NCBI RefSeq assembly: GCF_026191725.2
Contig: NZ_CP120863.1
Coordinates: 3,204,001 to 3,268,000, forward strand
Direction of reading: 5' to 3'
Length of the DNA stretch: 64,000 nt
Origin: Roseibium porphyridii
GTDB lineage: Bacteria; Pseudomonadota; Alphaproteobacteria; Rhizobiales; Stappiaceae
A program made the translations under genes and the position numbers. The notes under the pieces are model-generated. The model was not told the origin of the DNA, searched no databases, and worked only from the letters and a program-made list of their open reading frames with translations. Positions 17,887 through 26,124 of the stretch are shown piece after piece; position 1 is the stretch's first letter; each line of letters starts with the position of its first letter.

Positions 17887-19782
17887 ATGGCAAGTTTGCC
17901 CGCAACGCGTCCCATGATCGGGACCAATGAAAACGATGTGCTGAACGGAACCAGGCATTCGGACGTGATGTCCGGACGTTTTGGCGACGATCTCATGACC
18001 GGCCAAGGTGGCAATGACGAGATTTGGGGCGGTACCGGTGACGATACGCTCTACGGCAACAACGGCAACGACATCCTCTATGGATCCGGCGGCCCGAACC
18101 TGGTTCAGGTCACCAGTATGGAAATCACCGGTGATTATCCGGTGTCAGTTGTGTTCGAAGGCGAAACCGCCGGCTACCGGAACACATTCGGCTATTACAA
18201 GGTGGCCGAAGACGGAACCATTTATGATGTCGAGTTCGTCTGGCCAAACGCGTCCTTGCAAGGCAGCGGCGGCAACCTGATCCAGGGACAATCCCGGGAA
18301 TATCTGAATGTGCAAGCGGGCGATAAAATTGCCTTCTTCATCGTTTCAAACGGATATGGCCGCAACAACGGTTACAATGGTCTCGATCTGGAAAACGGGT
18401 CATTGCATTTTCTGAATGCCGATGGCTCGCCGGCAACGCTGAACAGCAACAGTCCGCGGCTCTATCACCTTGACCAAAACGGCACTCAGACCCTTATCAA
18501 ATATGATCCCTACCATACTGCCGCCCATGGTGACACAGTTGGGCTCAATCCGGACAACATCCTGCACACAACGGGTGTTTTAAAGACTGACGAAGGCACG
18601 ATCACACTTGGCTTTGAAGATCTCTTCAATGGTGGCGACCGTGACTTCGATGACAGTGTCTTTACGGTAGATATCGGTTTGGCCAACGCCTTGCTGCTCA
18701 ACGCGCATTATCAGCAGGAAACCGGCGGGACAGACCCTGAAGGCAATGGCGGTGACCAGCCGGTCGTAATTGAACGGTCAGACAATGACGTTCTGCACGG
18801 CGGGTCTGGAGCGGACGAACTTCATGGCCGCTCTGGCGATGATCAGCTCTATGGCAACAACGGTCATGATTCCCTGCACGGAGGTAGCGGTAACGATTCT
18901 CTTGACGGCGGTTCCGGCAATGACAGCCTTTACGGGAACTCCGGCGATGATGTCCTCTACGGAGGCCAGCATGACGATGACCTCAACGGCAACAACGGAG
19001 ACGACACGCTCTATGGCGAAACCGGAAACGACAATCTGAATGGCGGTACCGGAAATGACAGTCTTGATGGCGGGACCGGCGACGACAGCCTGATTGGCGG
19101 ATCCGGTGATGACGTGCTCATCGGTGGCTATGGTGAAGACACACTGAAAGGCGGTGCCGGAAACGATGAACTGCGAGGCGGGCATCAGGACGACAAGCTT
19201 TACGGCGGTCATGATGACGACGTCTTTTACGGTGATGCCGGCAATGACTACATCCATGGTGGTCGCGGCAATGATACAGTCGACTATTCCGACTTTGACG
19301 TCGATCTGTCGATCCTGCTGCACAACAAGCGAGCCCATGGACAGGAGATCGGAACCGACAGCCTGAACTTCATCGACAATATTGTTTCAGGTGGCGGCAA
19401 CGACATTCTGAAAGGAACGTCTGGTGTCAACACGATTGATGCTGGTGCAGGCAACGACCAGATCCGATCGCTCAGAGGCAGTGACACGCTGACAGGCGGT
19501 GACGGTGCAGACACGTTCGTGTTCCGGACTTATGACCTTGTCGGGGTTGACGTGATCACGGACTTTGCGATCGGTCTCGACTTTCTGGATTTCAGCCACC
19601 TCGCCGGTCAGGATGATGACCAGACCTTCCTGGCACGTCTACAGTCCACCAGCACGGATGGCGACACGACCCTCTCGGTGGATCTGCAGGACAACGGGAC
19701 CTATCAGGACATTTGCACATTGAACAATATCGACAATCAGTCGGTCACGTCACTGTTCGATAGCAATTGCTTCATCTTTTAA
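17887..19782 (+). CDS. Secreted RTX calcium-binding protein with DUF4114 domain
   Basis: 631 residues from ATG 17887, with AAAGGAG 6 bases upstream. A short block of GGxGxDxLY nonapeptides (about residues 14-60) is followed by a DUF4114-type beta domain (about 70-275) ending in FEDLFNGGDRDFDDSVF, then a long RTX array (about 300-480) and a C-terminal module (DTFVFRTYDLVGVDVITDF) of the kind used for type I secretion. No signal peptide. RTX repeats fold on binding calcium after export. No type I exporter is in the window. A sigma-54 promoter places it in the regulon of the adjacent exopolysaccharide genes, so a matrix-associated role is inferred. It has no epimerase A-module, so it is not an AlgE-type enzyme. 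Confidence 0.87.
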   Translation: MASLPATRPMIGTNENDVLNGTRHSDVMSGRFGDDLMTGQGGNDEIWGGTGDDTLYGNNGNDILYGSGGPNLVQVTSMEITGDYPVSVVFEGETAGYRNTFGYYKVAEDGTIYDVEFVWPNASLQGSGGNLIQGQSREYLNVQAGDKIAFFIVSNGYGRNNGYNGLDLENGSLHFLNADGSPATLNSNSPRLYHLDQNGTQTLIKYDPYHTAAHGDTVGLNPDNILHTTGVLKTDEGTITLGFEDLFNGGDRDFDDSVFTVDIGLANALLLNAHYQQETGGTDPEGNGGDQPVVIERSDNDVLHGGSGADELHGRSGDDQLYGNNGHDSLHGGSGNDSLDGGSGNDSLYGNSGDDVLYGGQHDDDLNGNNGDDTLYGETGNDNLNGGTGNDSLDGGTGDDSLIGGSGDDVLIGGYGEDTLKGGAGNDELRGGHQDDKLYGGHDDDVFYGDAGNDYIHGGRGNDTVDYSDFDVDLSILLHNKRAHGQEIGTDSLNFIDNIVSGGGNDILKGTSGVNTIDAGAGNDQIRSLRGSDTLTGGDGADTFVFRTYDLVGVDVITDFAIGLDFLDFSHLAGQDDDQTFLARLQSTSTDGDTTLSVDLQDNGTYQDICTLNNIDNQSVTSLFDSNCFIF

Positions 19783-19791
19783 AATGATTGA

Positions 19792-19823
19792 ACCGGATCG
19801 CATTTTGGCAAATGCGATCCGGT
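19792..19823 (+). terminator. Hairpin terminator after the RTX gene
   Basis: A perfect 14-bp stem, ACCGGATCGCATTT (19792-19805) with AAATGCGATCCGGT (19810-19823), closes a 4-base loop 9 bases after the stop codon and is followed by a pyrimidine-rich stretch (CTCCTTTCCTTT). Strong candidate Rho-independent terminator that insulates the RTX gene from alg44. Confidence 0.82.
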
Positions 19824-19924
19824 CTCCTTTCCTTTCAGAAGGCCTGTTCATTTGCAAAATTGAAAAACCAAACCCGATCCTCCGGCCGAAACATATTTCT
19901 GTTTTGCAAAGCCAGTAAGATCAC

Positions 19925-19938
19925 AAAATTCCGAAAAA
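19925..19938. promoter_or_regulatory. Putative sigma-54 activator site upstream of alg44
   Basis: AAAATTCCGAAAAA; the reverse strand TTTTTCGGAATTTT shares TTTTCGGAATT with the sites upstream of the 23422 operon and algD. It is about 80 bp upstream of the -24 element. A TTTGCAAAATTGAAAAA stretch slightly further upstream (about 19851-19867) may be another copy. Confidence 0.45.
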
Positions 19939-20017
19939 CCATTAAAATAACTAAAAAACAGATATTTAGATCTGATTTCTAATACATAAGATTAATTCTT
20001 TCCTCTGTTCAGTCACT

Positions 20018-20033
20018 TGGCATCCTCTTTGCG
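20018..20033 (+). promoter_or_regulatory. Sigma-54 (-24/-12) promoter of alg44-alg8
   Basis: TGGCATCCTCTTTGCG matches the core TGGCAY-N5-TTGC exactly, with GG at 20019-20020 and GC at 20031-20032. Predicted transcription start near 20044, giving a short leader of about 13 bases before the ATG at 20057. Confidence 0.8.
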
Positions 20034-20056
20034 TTCTATCGGTCATCGGAAAACCA

Positions 20057-21646
20057 ATGGGAACTGTTCAGTTGGAGATTATTCACGAAAGACCCAGCCA
20101 ACGGCTGCACTACCGGGTGACGGCGCCGATGCGCGTGACACTTGGCGAGCAGACCGTTGATGCTGTTGATTGGGGTCTTGGTGGATGCCGGATCTCTGGT
20201 CTTTCGGGGGACCAGCCCGATATCGGTTCCCAGCATACTCTCTTCTGTACGTTGCCGTTTCAAGGCTTCAACATAACTCTGAAAGCCGAAGCAGAAGTCG
20301 TGCGCCGACACGACGACACAAATCAGCTGGCCTTTCGATTTACAGATCTGGGTGACCGAGAAACTGCTCTGATGCAGCATTTTGTCGAAGACCTGGTTCG
20401 CGGCAAGATGACCGATGTTGCCGATACAATCGTGCGGATCGATACGCCGGTAACACCTGTTCCTGTCAAGCCAGACCCAAATCCGGCAACTGATATTCCC
20501 GTTCGACGCTGGCCGGTCAGGCAGATTGTCATGTCCTGCTTTTACCTTGTGCTCGGCGCCGTGGTTTTCGGTTATGTCGGCGTATATGCGTTTGCAACCC
20601 TATTTCGCCTTGAAATCCAGTCAGCTGTTATAAGCGCACAACGTATGGAGATTTCTGCTCCATTCAATGGACGTCTCCTGGAATTGAACCATCGTCAAGG
20701 GACACATGCCGTTGCCGGTGCTCTGATTGCCGTAATGGCGGATACGGGACACAACGCCAACTTACAGCGGGTCAGGTCCGATCTCGCCAAGACCCGTGCA
20801 GAACTTGCTGAAACGACCGTCATGCTCGAAGAAGAAGAGCGCCGCTCAAAGGGATACGAGCTTGTGGCCAGGAACAACGTACGCCAGGCGGAATCTCAAC
20901 TGTCCGGATTGGCGCTCGCAAGGGACAACGCGTTGCTCAAGTTGGAACGTGTCCGGGGATTGGCCGCCAAAGGTCTTGTGCGCGCAGATGATGTCGAGGC
21001 AGCGGAACTGGAAGTCAGATCGGTCGTTTCCGACCTTGAGCGCAAGAAGATACACATTGAGGAACTCAAGGAGCTGATTGATGGCGGCGCTAGTGTTCGT
21101 CTGTTTACCGGAAACAGTTTTGCCGGGCGCACAGCTGAATTGAAAGCGAAGGTCGCGCGATTGACGGCACTTCAGGATCATTATGCGCATCTTGAAACGG
21201 AGCTGGCTGGAAAAGACACCGATCAAAAAATCTTGGCTCCTTTCAATGGGCGTGTTGTCGAGACACTGGTTGCGTCCGGGAACATTCTCAAACAAGGCGA
21301 GCCGTTGCTGGTATTGGAAGAAACCGGTGCGGAAACCGTCACAGCATTTCTGACACAGGAAGAAGCGGCGCAGGTTCGCATCGGCAGCCCCGCCAATCTC
21401 TTCCTGCCAACCGAAAACAGATGGATTTCTGTGGAAGTCGCTGCGATCGACAGAACCGCAGGTTTCGTGGATGAGGTAACGGAAACGCATCGTTTCCGGG
21501 CTCCCGACGCTCGATCGGCAAAAGTGACCCTGGCCCCGGTCTCCGGCGCCCTACCCGCCAGCGGCACGCCGGCGACCGTCTATTTTCAACGGTATCGAAA
21601 CAACCTGGTGTTTCGCACGGCGCAGCAGATTTTTGAGGCGATCTGA
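20057..21646 (+). CDS. alg44: Alg44-like PilZ / membrane-fusion protein
   Basis: 529 residues. N-terminal PilZ domain (about residues 12-115) with the c-di-GMP motif RLHYR (R16, R20) and the second motif DWGLGG (38-43; the usual Ser is Gly). One membrane helix follows (about 155-178), then a periplasmic HlyD-type domain with two lipoyl-like halves (ISAPFNGRLLELNHRQG and ILAPFNGRVVETLVASG) around a long coiled coil (about 235-370). In Pseudomonas, Alg44 binds c-di-GMP through PilZ and activates the Alg8 polymerase; the same role is likely. The coiled coil is longer than in Alg44 of Pseudomonas. It shares one base with the polymerase gene, so both are translated together. Transcribed from the sigma-54 promoter at 20018. 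Confidence 0.85.
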   Translation: MGTVQLEIIHERPSQRLHYRVTAPMRVTLGEQTVDAVDWGLGGCRISGLSGDQPDIGSQHTLFCTLPFQGFNITLKAEAEVVRRHDDTNQLAFRFTDLGDRETALMQHFVEDLVRGKMTDVADTIVRIDTPVTPVPVKPDPNPATDIPVRRWPVRQIVMSCFYLVLGAVVFGYVGVYAFATLFRLEIQSAVISAQRMEISAPFNGRLLELNHRQGTHAVAGALIAVMADTGHNANLQRVRSDLAKTRAELAETTVMLEEEERRSKGYELVARNNVRQAESQLSGLALARDNALLKLERVRGLAAKGLVRADDVEAAELEVRSVVSDLERKKIHIEELKELIDGGASVRLFTGNSFAGRTAELKAKVARLTALQDHYAHLETELAGKDTDQKILAPFNGRVVETLVASGNILKQGEPLLVLEETGAETVTAFLTQEEAAQVRIGSPANLFLPTENRWISVEVAAIDRTAGFVDEVTETHRFRAPDARSAKVTLAPVSGALPASGTPATVYFQRYRNNLVFRTAQQIFEAI

Positions 21647-23256
21647 TGGACAGCCGCGAGATCACGGGCCCTTATGATGTCGATGAAATTACACATCGCC
21701 CCAAAGGCTGGGCGAAGTGGACGCCCTTCGCGATTTTTCAGATCACGCTGTATTTCGGACTGTGTTTCATCGGTCTGACCACCTTTGAAAATGTCTTTTT
21801 CAGTCCGGCAACCCGGGAAATAACCTTCGTTATCGGCCTGCTCGGCATCTGGCGATACGGTTGGTGGTTCACACACGCGGTCAGGGCCTGGATCTATGGC
21901 CGTTTTGTCTATCCTTCCATGCGGGATGCCGGTCGAAAGGTCTGGGATGACGGGTGGCGGCCTCGGCACCTTCATTTCATGATGACGACCTACAAGGAAC
22001 ATCGCGATATCACCGAGAAGGTCATCAGATCGATTTGCCGGGAAATTCGCGACGCTGGTGTTCCAGGTACCATCTGGCTCGGGTCAGGAGATCGGTTCGA
22101 TGAGGAACTGATCTCCGAGCTCTTGCAGAGGGAGTGGTCTGATCTTGATGTGACCCTTCACATCGTAAGACAGAACCAGCCTGGCAAGCGTCTTGCCATC
22201 GGTCTGGTCTTAAGAGCGATGAGCCGGGGAGATGTTGAGAAGGATGATCTGATCATCTTCATGGATGGAGATTTCATTCTCGCGAAAAATGCTGTTGGCG
22301 CCTGTCTGCCGCTGTTCAAGCTCTACCCAGATTTGCAAGCCTGTACGACAGACGAAGAAGTGCTTTGCATCGGGCCGAAGTGGATTGCCAATTGGCTGAC
22401 CATGCGTTTTGCCCAAAGACGCCTGGCCATGCAGTCACACTCTTTGTCCGGCAGAGTCTTAACCTTGACCGGCCGCATGTCGGTTTTTCGTGCCAACCAT
22501 CTTTTGAAACTCAAGTTCATCCGGCTTTTGGAAGCTGACCATCTAGAGCATTGGCTCTGGGGCAAATTCAGATTTCTGTCTGGCGATGACAAAAGCACCT
22601 GGTACTACATGCTGCAGTCAGGTTGCCGCATGCTCTATGTGCCGGATGCGATGGGATATACCGTTGAGGTCATTGAAGGTTCCGGCATGGACCGGATGGT
22701 GCAGAACTTCCGCCGTTGGTCTGGAAACATGCTGCGCAACGGTGCGCGCGCCCTCGCACTCGGTCCGCATAGGATGCCTTTTTTCATTTGGTGGTGCCTG
22801 CTCGACCAGAGGGTATCCATGTGGACCATGCTGGTCAGTCCCGTTCTGGCGATTTGTACCTCGGTTCTGTACGACCCCTACTATATTTTCGGCTATGTGG
22901 TCTTCATCTGCATCACGCGCATGCTCCTGTCGCTTTTCCTTTATGGCTACGCGCGCAAGGTGGATCTCAGCTATCCGTTCATTCTCTATTTCAACCAGCT
23001 CATCAATGCGTCCGTAAAGGTCTATTGCATATTCCGCCTGTCCAAGCAGCGCTGGTCCAATCGGGGCGACCAACGGGCCGGTGAAGGCGACGGGTTGGTC
23101 GCCAGACTGCAGAACCTGATGGCAAGCTATTTGACGTTGCTCTACGTCACCATGCTGTTTGTCGGTGTTTGTCTGATGGCCGGGCTCATCGAGCCGCCAA
23201 GCAGCGGCATGGTCACAAACCTGCTTGGCCTTTCATCAAGTCGGCCAATGTCCTGA
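21646..23256 (+). CDS. alg8: Alg8-like family 2 glycosyltransferase (polymerase)
   Basis: 536 residues, close to Alg8 (about 494). Membrane segments near residues 27-70, a cytoplasmic GT2 domain, and further membrane segments after about 375. Processive GT2 signatures are visible: FMDGDF (207-209 DGD), TTDEE, LTGRMSVFRA, LSGDDKSTWY (GDDKS 313-317) and RRWSGNMLRNG (RRW 356-358, the QxxRW-equivalent), then WWCLLDQRVSMWT. The combination LTGRMSVFRA, GDDKSTW and RRWxGNMLRN is characteristic of Alg8, which polymerises GDP-mannuronate and moves the chain across the inner membrane. Coupled to alg44 and sharing a regulon with a GDP-mannose dehydrogenase, which supports mannuronate as substrate. Product chemistry is inferred. 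Confidence 0.87.
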   Translation: MDSREITGPYDVDEITHRPKGWAKWTPFAIFQITLYFGLCFIGLTTFENVFFSPATREITFVIGLLGIWRYGWWFTHAVRAWIYGRFVYPSMRDAGRKVWDDGWRPRHLHFMMTTYKEHRDITEKVIRSICREIRDAGVPGTIWLGSGDRFDEELISELLQREWSDLDVTLHIVRQNQPGKRLAIGLVLRAMSRGDVEKDDLIIFMDGDFILAKNAVGACLPLFKLYPDLQACTTDEEVLCIGPKWIANWLTMRFAQRRLAMQSHSLSGRVLTLTGRMSVFRANHLLKLKFIRLLEADHLEHWLWGKFRFLSGDDKSTWYYMLQSGCRMLYVPDAMGYTVEVIEGSGMDRMVQNFRRWSGNMLRNGARALALGPHRMPFFIWWCLLDQRVSMWTMLVSPVLAICTSVLYDPYYIFGYVVFICITRMLLSLFLYGYARKVDLSYPFILYFNQLINASVKVYCIFRLSKQRWSNRGDQRAGEGDGLVARLQNLMASYLTLLYVTMLFVGVCLMAGLIEPPSSGMVTNLLGLSSSRPMS

Positions 23257-23280
23257 AGTTTTCCAAAATGCAAATAGCCC

Positions 23281-23296
23281 TTTTCAATTCCGAAAG
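23281..23296. promoter_or_regulatory. Putative sigma-54 activator site upstream of the 23422 operon
   Basis: TTTTCAATTCCGAAAG; the reverse strand CTTTCGGAATTGAAAA shares TTTCGGAATTG-AAA with the algD copy at 36504-36519. It lies about 75 bp upstream of the -24 element. Related CAAAATGCAAA stretches flank it (about 23266-23276 and 23310-23320). Confidence 0.5.
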
Positions 23297-23369
23297 TGGA
23301 TCAGGGCTGCAAAATGCAAACAAGACCATAACATACTGAATAATAATGATCTTTAGTTTCACTCGTAAG

Positions 23370-23385
23370 TGGCCCGAGTTTTGTT
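23370..23385 (+). promoter_or_regulatory. Sigma-54 (-24/-12) promoter of the long exopolysaccharide operon
   Basis: TGGCCCGAGTTTTGTT fits TGGCACG-N4-TTGCW with two mismatches (positions 5 and 15), with GG at 23371-23372 and TTG at 23381-23383. Predicted transcription start near 23396 lies downstream of the in-frame GTG at 23392 and so supports the ATG at 23422. Confidence 0.62.
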
Positions 23386-23421
23386 TCTGTAGTGGCAGCA
23401 AAAAAACTCGGAGGCCTTCAG

Positions 23422-24690
23422 ATGAAACTGAGACCGATAGTCTACACCGCAGCATTGGCACTGACCGGCATCGTGGCCCTTGGTCCCGTTGTGTTCAATG
23501 CGGTTGTTGACGCCTATGATCACAACAGACTGTTCGATCTGGGGCTCGACAAGCGGGAAATCAGCGTCAAGGCGCACTATCCCCTTTACAAAATGATCGA
23601 ATATCCGCGCATCAAGGCCTCAACGGTTGTCCTCGGCGACAGTCGCGCCCGTGCGCTGCAAGACCGCTATTGGCAAGAGCTGGGACGCAACGATGTCTAC
23701 AATTTTGCCTATGGCGGTGCGACCGTCTACGAAATCTACGACACCTTCGACTATCTGCGTAAAAACGTTGACCTTGAGACCCTGATAGTCAGCCTACCGC
23801 TGCGCAGTATGGATGCGCGTTTCAAAGGCGGCATGAACCGTGTTCCAGAAGCGATTTCAATAGCGAATGATCCATTCGCCTACTACACGAACTGGTTTGT
23901 CGCCAAAACCGGCTGGACGCTTCTGAAAGACAGATATCCCTCTGTCTTCGCTTCATTGAACGACATTTCGCTTTGGCCCGTCCAACGTGCGAATGCTGCC
24001 GAGTTTGCCGGGCGTGACATGCTGAGTGTTGAAGCATTGCTGGATCCCGCGCTCTGTGACGAATGCGTTCTCACTACACCGAACGGAACGCTCGTTCTGC
24101 CGGCAATCCATCGCCATGGTGGTCTCGGGTTTGGGCACTGGGCGAGATACTGGCCGGAGATCACCATTGATCGTGACCTTCCTCAGCTTTTTGCCAAACA
24201 GGTTGGTACCAACGGAGCCGCTGATTGGAGGCGCTTCAAGCAATCGGACGATCTCTGGGACAAGGTTGAGGAAATCGCGCGTTGGAGTAACGAAAATGAC
24301 GTCGAACTCATTTTTCTGATCCCTCCGACCATTTCCGAAATGCAGCGCAGGATTTCAGATTTCGGACTGTCGGCGGCGAACCATAAATTCCGGGAGCGGT
24401 TGTCTGAGCTGGCCATGGTCGTCGACCTTGATTTCGACGCTCCATTCACGCGAGAGCTGAACAATTTCACCGACGCTTATCACTTCGGTTCTGATCCTGC
24501 GCGCAAGATTGTCGGTGAACTGATTCTACTGACGGACAGTAACGATGACCAGCAAACCAAAGCGATCGCTCGCCGCAAGGGCCTGGCGTGTCCTGTTTCC
24601 GGCGATGACGTCAAAAACAGTCACAGCGAAGGAACCTTGACGCTACTGGAAGGCAATTCCTGCCGAATCTGGAGGCGGACCAATGGGTAA
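23422..24690 (+). CDS. SGNH/GDSL-like periplasmic protein (AlgJ/AlgX-like position)
   Basis: 422 residues from the ATG at 23422, which has CGGAGG 7 bases upstream. An N-terminal hydrophobic segment (about residues 6-28) acts as signal or anchor. The block I motif VVLGDSRARAL places a Ser at residue 74, and TDAYHFGSD near the C-terminus gives an Asp351/His354 pair, the geometry of SGNH hydrolases and of polysaccharide O-acetyltransferases such as AlgJ/AlgX and DltD. Next to an AlgI-type MBOAT, a role in O-acetylation of the polymer is the best inference. Overall sequence is not close enough for me to name it AlgJ or AlgX. First gene of a tight operon that runs to 34703. Confidence 0.7.
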   Translation: MKLRPIVYTAALALTGIVALGPVVFNAVVDAYDHNRLFDLGLDKREISVKAHYPLYKMIEYPRIKASTVVLGDSRARALQDRYWQELGRNDVYNFAYGGATVYEIYDTFDYLRKNVDLETLIVSLPLRSMDARFKGGMNRVPEAISIANDPFAYYTNWFVAKTGWTLLKDRYPSVFASLNDISLWPVQRANAAEFAGRDMLSVEALLDPALCDECVLTTPNGTLVLPAIHRHGGLGFGHWARYWPEITIDRDLPQLFAKQVGTNGAADWRRFKQSDDLWDKVEEIARWSNENDVELIFLIPPTISEMQRRISDFGLSAANHKFRERLSELAMVVDLDFDAPFTRELNNFTDAYHFGSDPARKIVGELILLTDSNDDQQTKAIARRKGLACPVSGDDVKNSHSEGTLTLLEGNSCRIWRRTNG

Positions 24691-24898
24691 GAAGCTCAAC
24701 CTTATGAGTGATCTGATGGTCGGTCTTGCCGGCTTCATGATCGGGGCAGCAACCGTTTCATTCCTCGCAACCGGTCAAGACGAAGACAACCTGGTGCCGG
24801 AAAAAGTCGAATGGCTTTTCGACAGATCGAATGCCTTGTCGTGCCAGTCCTGCACCGGAAACTTTGACCGTCTGTTTGATCCGGAGATGCAAAAATGA
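24683..24898 (+). CDS. Small membrane-anchored protein in the exopolysaccharide operon
   Basis: 71 residues. One hydrophobic segment (LMVGLAGFMIGAATVSFLA, about residues 11-29) and a short acidic tail with a CQSC pair (residues 54-57). It overlaps the upstream gene by 8 bases and the AlgK-like gene by 4, so it is clearly part of the operon and likely translated. I recognise no family. A helper or assembly factor for the acetylation or export complex is possible; the CxxC-like spacing could bind metal or form a disulfide. Nothing firmer can be said. Confidence 0.65.
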   Translation: MGKKLNLMSDLMVGLAGFMIGAATVSFLATGQDEDNLVPEKVEWLFDRSNALSCQSCTGNFDRLFDPEMQK

Positions 24899-26121
24899 AC
24901 AGGACCACCAAAAGACTGTCGATCTGGAAACTGATGCTGCTTGGTACAGTTTTCGGTGTCTCAGGCGCAATTGCCCTTTCAGGCGATATCGTACCGGAGA
25001 CTGTCAGATCTGAACGCATCGATCCGACAATTGAAGAAATGATCAAACAGGCGCGTGGACTGCAGAAGGTTGGACGCTGGAACGCGGCAGCAGACCTGCT
25101 GACACAGCTAGCCAATGATGGGCACCCTGTTGCGCTCTATCATTTGGGCCGGGCTTACAAAAACGGTTGGGGCGTTGAAGCCGATCACGCTCAGGCTCGG
25201 CTGATCTTTATGGAAGCAGTTCGGTATTCCTTCAGCTTCAGGGGCGAAACCGCTTATGAACTGGGACGCCTGTTTCAACGTTCGTCTGGTGAGCGCTGTG
25301 CGGAAATCGCACTGCAGTGGTTCCACAAGGCGTTGGCCTGGGATTACCCAAAGGCGCATGTACAACTTGCCAAGCATTATGAGCGCGGCATTGGCACAGA
25401 GCGGAACCTGCCTGCAGCTTTTGATCACTACGAAAAAGCGGCCATTCACGGATATCCGTCCTCCACGATCAATTATGCCCGCATTTTGCTGACCGGTCGG
25501 TATGGCACTATTGCGGACCCGGATAGAGCTGCCTTTTGGGCAAGCAGAGCAATTGAGGGTCTGGAAAAGAAGGCCCGGGACGGATCTGCAAGTTCAGCCA
25601 AGACGCTTGGTCGCATTTTCCGTGACGGGGAATTTCTGCCTGCAGATCCTTCACTTGCGAAAGACTGGTTCCTGAGATCAGCCGATCTCGGGGATGCTGG
25701 CGCAATGCACGATTTGGGTTTGATGATCCTGACGGGCGACGCGGATGCAGACGACGTTCAGGACGCTCTCAAATGGTTGCGGCTAGCAGCAAAAGCAGAG
25801 CACGGCGGAGCCCTTACAGCACTCGGCAGGCTGCATTTGAAGGAAGTCCACGGTTTGTCCAGACAGGAAGCTGTCGACTTTTTCCAACGCGGAGTTGAAG
25901 TCGGCCATCCAGGGGCAATGGAAGAACTCGGCAGGCTTTACGCCATTGGGCAACTGGTTCCGCAAGACCGGACCAAAGCCATGGAACTTGCGGGCAAAGG
26001 CGCGGACCGAGGACACCAGGGCAGCGCCCGCCTCTTGAAGGAACTTCAAAAAACAAACGAGGCCAATCTTACGGTCATCGAGCGTTCTTTCCAACCAAAC
26101 CAGAACAAGACGGAGGGCTAA
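24895..26121 (+). CDS. Sel1-repeat protein, AlgK-like
   Basis: 408 residues. N-terminal signal or anchor (LMLLGTVFGVSGAIALSG, about residues 12-29) without a clear lipobox, then tandem Sel1/TPR-like repeats from about residue 45 to 390 (ALYHLGRAYKNGWGVEADHAQAR shortened to ALYHLGRAYKNGWGV, AHVQLAKHYERGIG, MHDLGLMILTGDADADDV, MEELGRLYAIGQLVPQDRTKA). AlgK in Pseudomonas is a periplasmic Sel1 lipoprotein that links Alg44 with the outer-membrane porin AlgE. The repeat type and operon context match, but the missing lipobox and absence of AlgE here mean the connection to the outer membrane may differ. ATGA overlap with the small upstream gene. Confidence 0.78.
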   Translation: MNRTTKRLSIWKLMLLGTVFGVSGAIALSGDIVPETVRSERIDPTIEEMIKQARGLQKVGRWNAAADLLTQLANDGHPVALYHLGRAYKNGWGVEADHAQARLIFMEAVRYSFSFRGETAYELGRLFQRSSGERCAEIALQWFHKALAWDYPKAHVQLAKHYERGIGTERNLPAAFDHYEKAAIHGYPSSTINYARILLTGRYGTIADPDRAAFWASRAIEGLEKKARDGSASSAKTLGRIFRDGEFLPADPSLAKDWFLRSADLGDAGAMHDLGLMILTGDADADDVQDALKWLRLAAKAEHGGALTALGRLHLKEVHGLSRQEAVDFFQRGVEVGHPGAMEELGRLYAIGQLVPQDRTKAMELAGKGADRGHQGSARLLKELQKTNEANLTVIERSFQPNQNKTEG

Positions 26122-26124
26122 GTC

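Noticed and set aside
18780..19260. Tandem DNA repeat or CRISPR-like array
   Set aside because: The repeats are the coding sequence of RTX nonapeptides, with no spacers.
17887..19782. RTX protein as an AlgE-type mannuronan C5-epimerase
   Set aside because: It has RTX repeats but no parallel beta-helix A-module or epimerase active-site motif that I can see.
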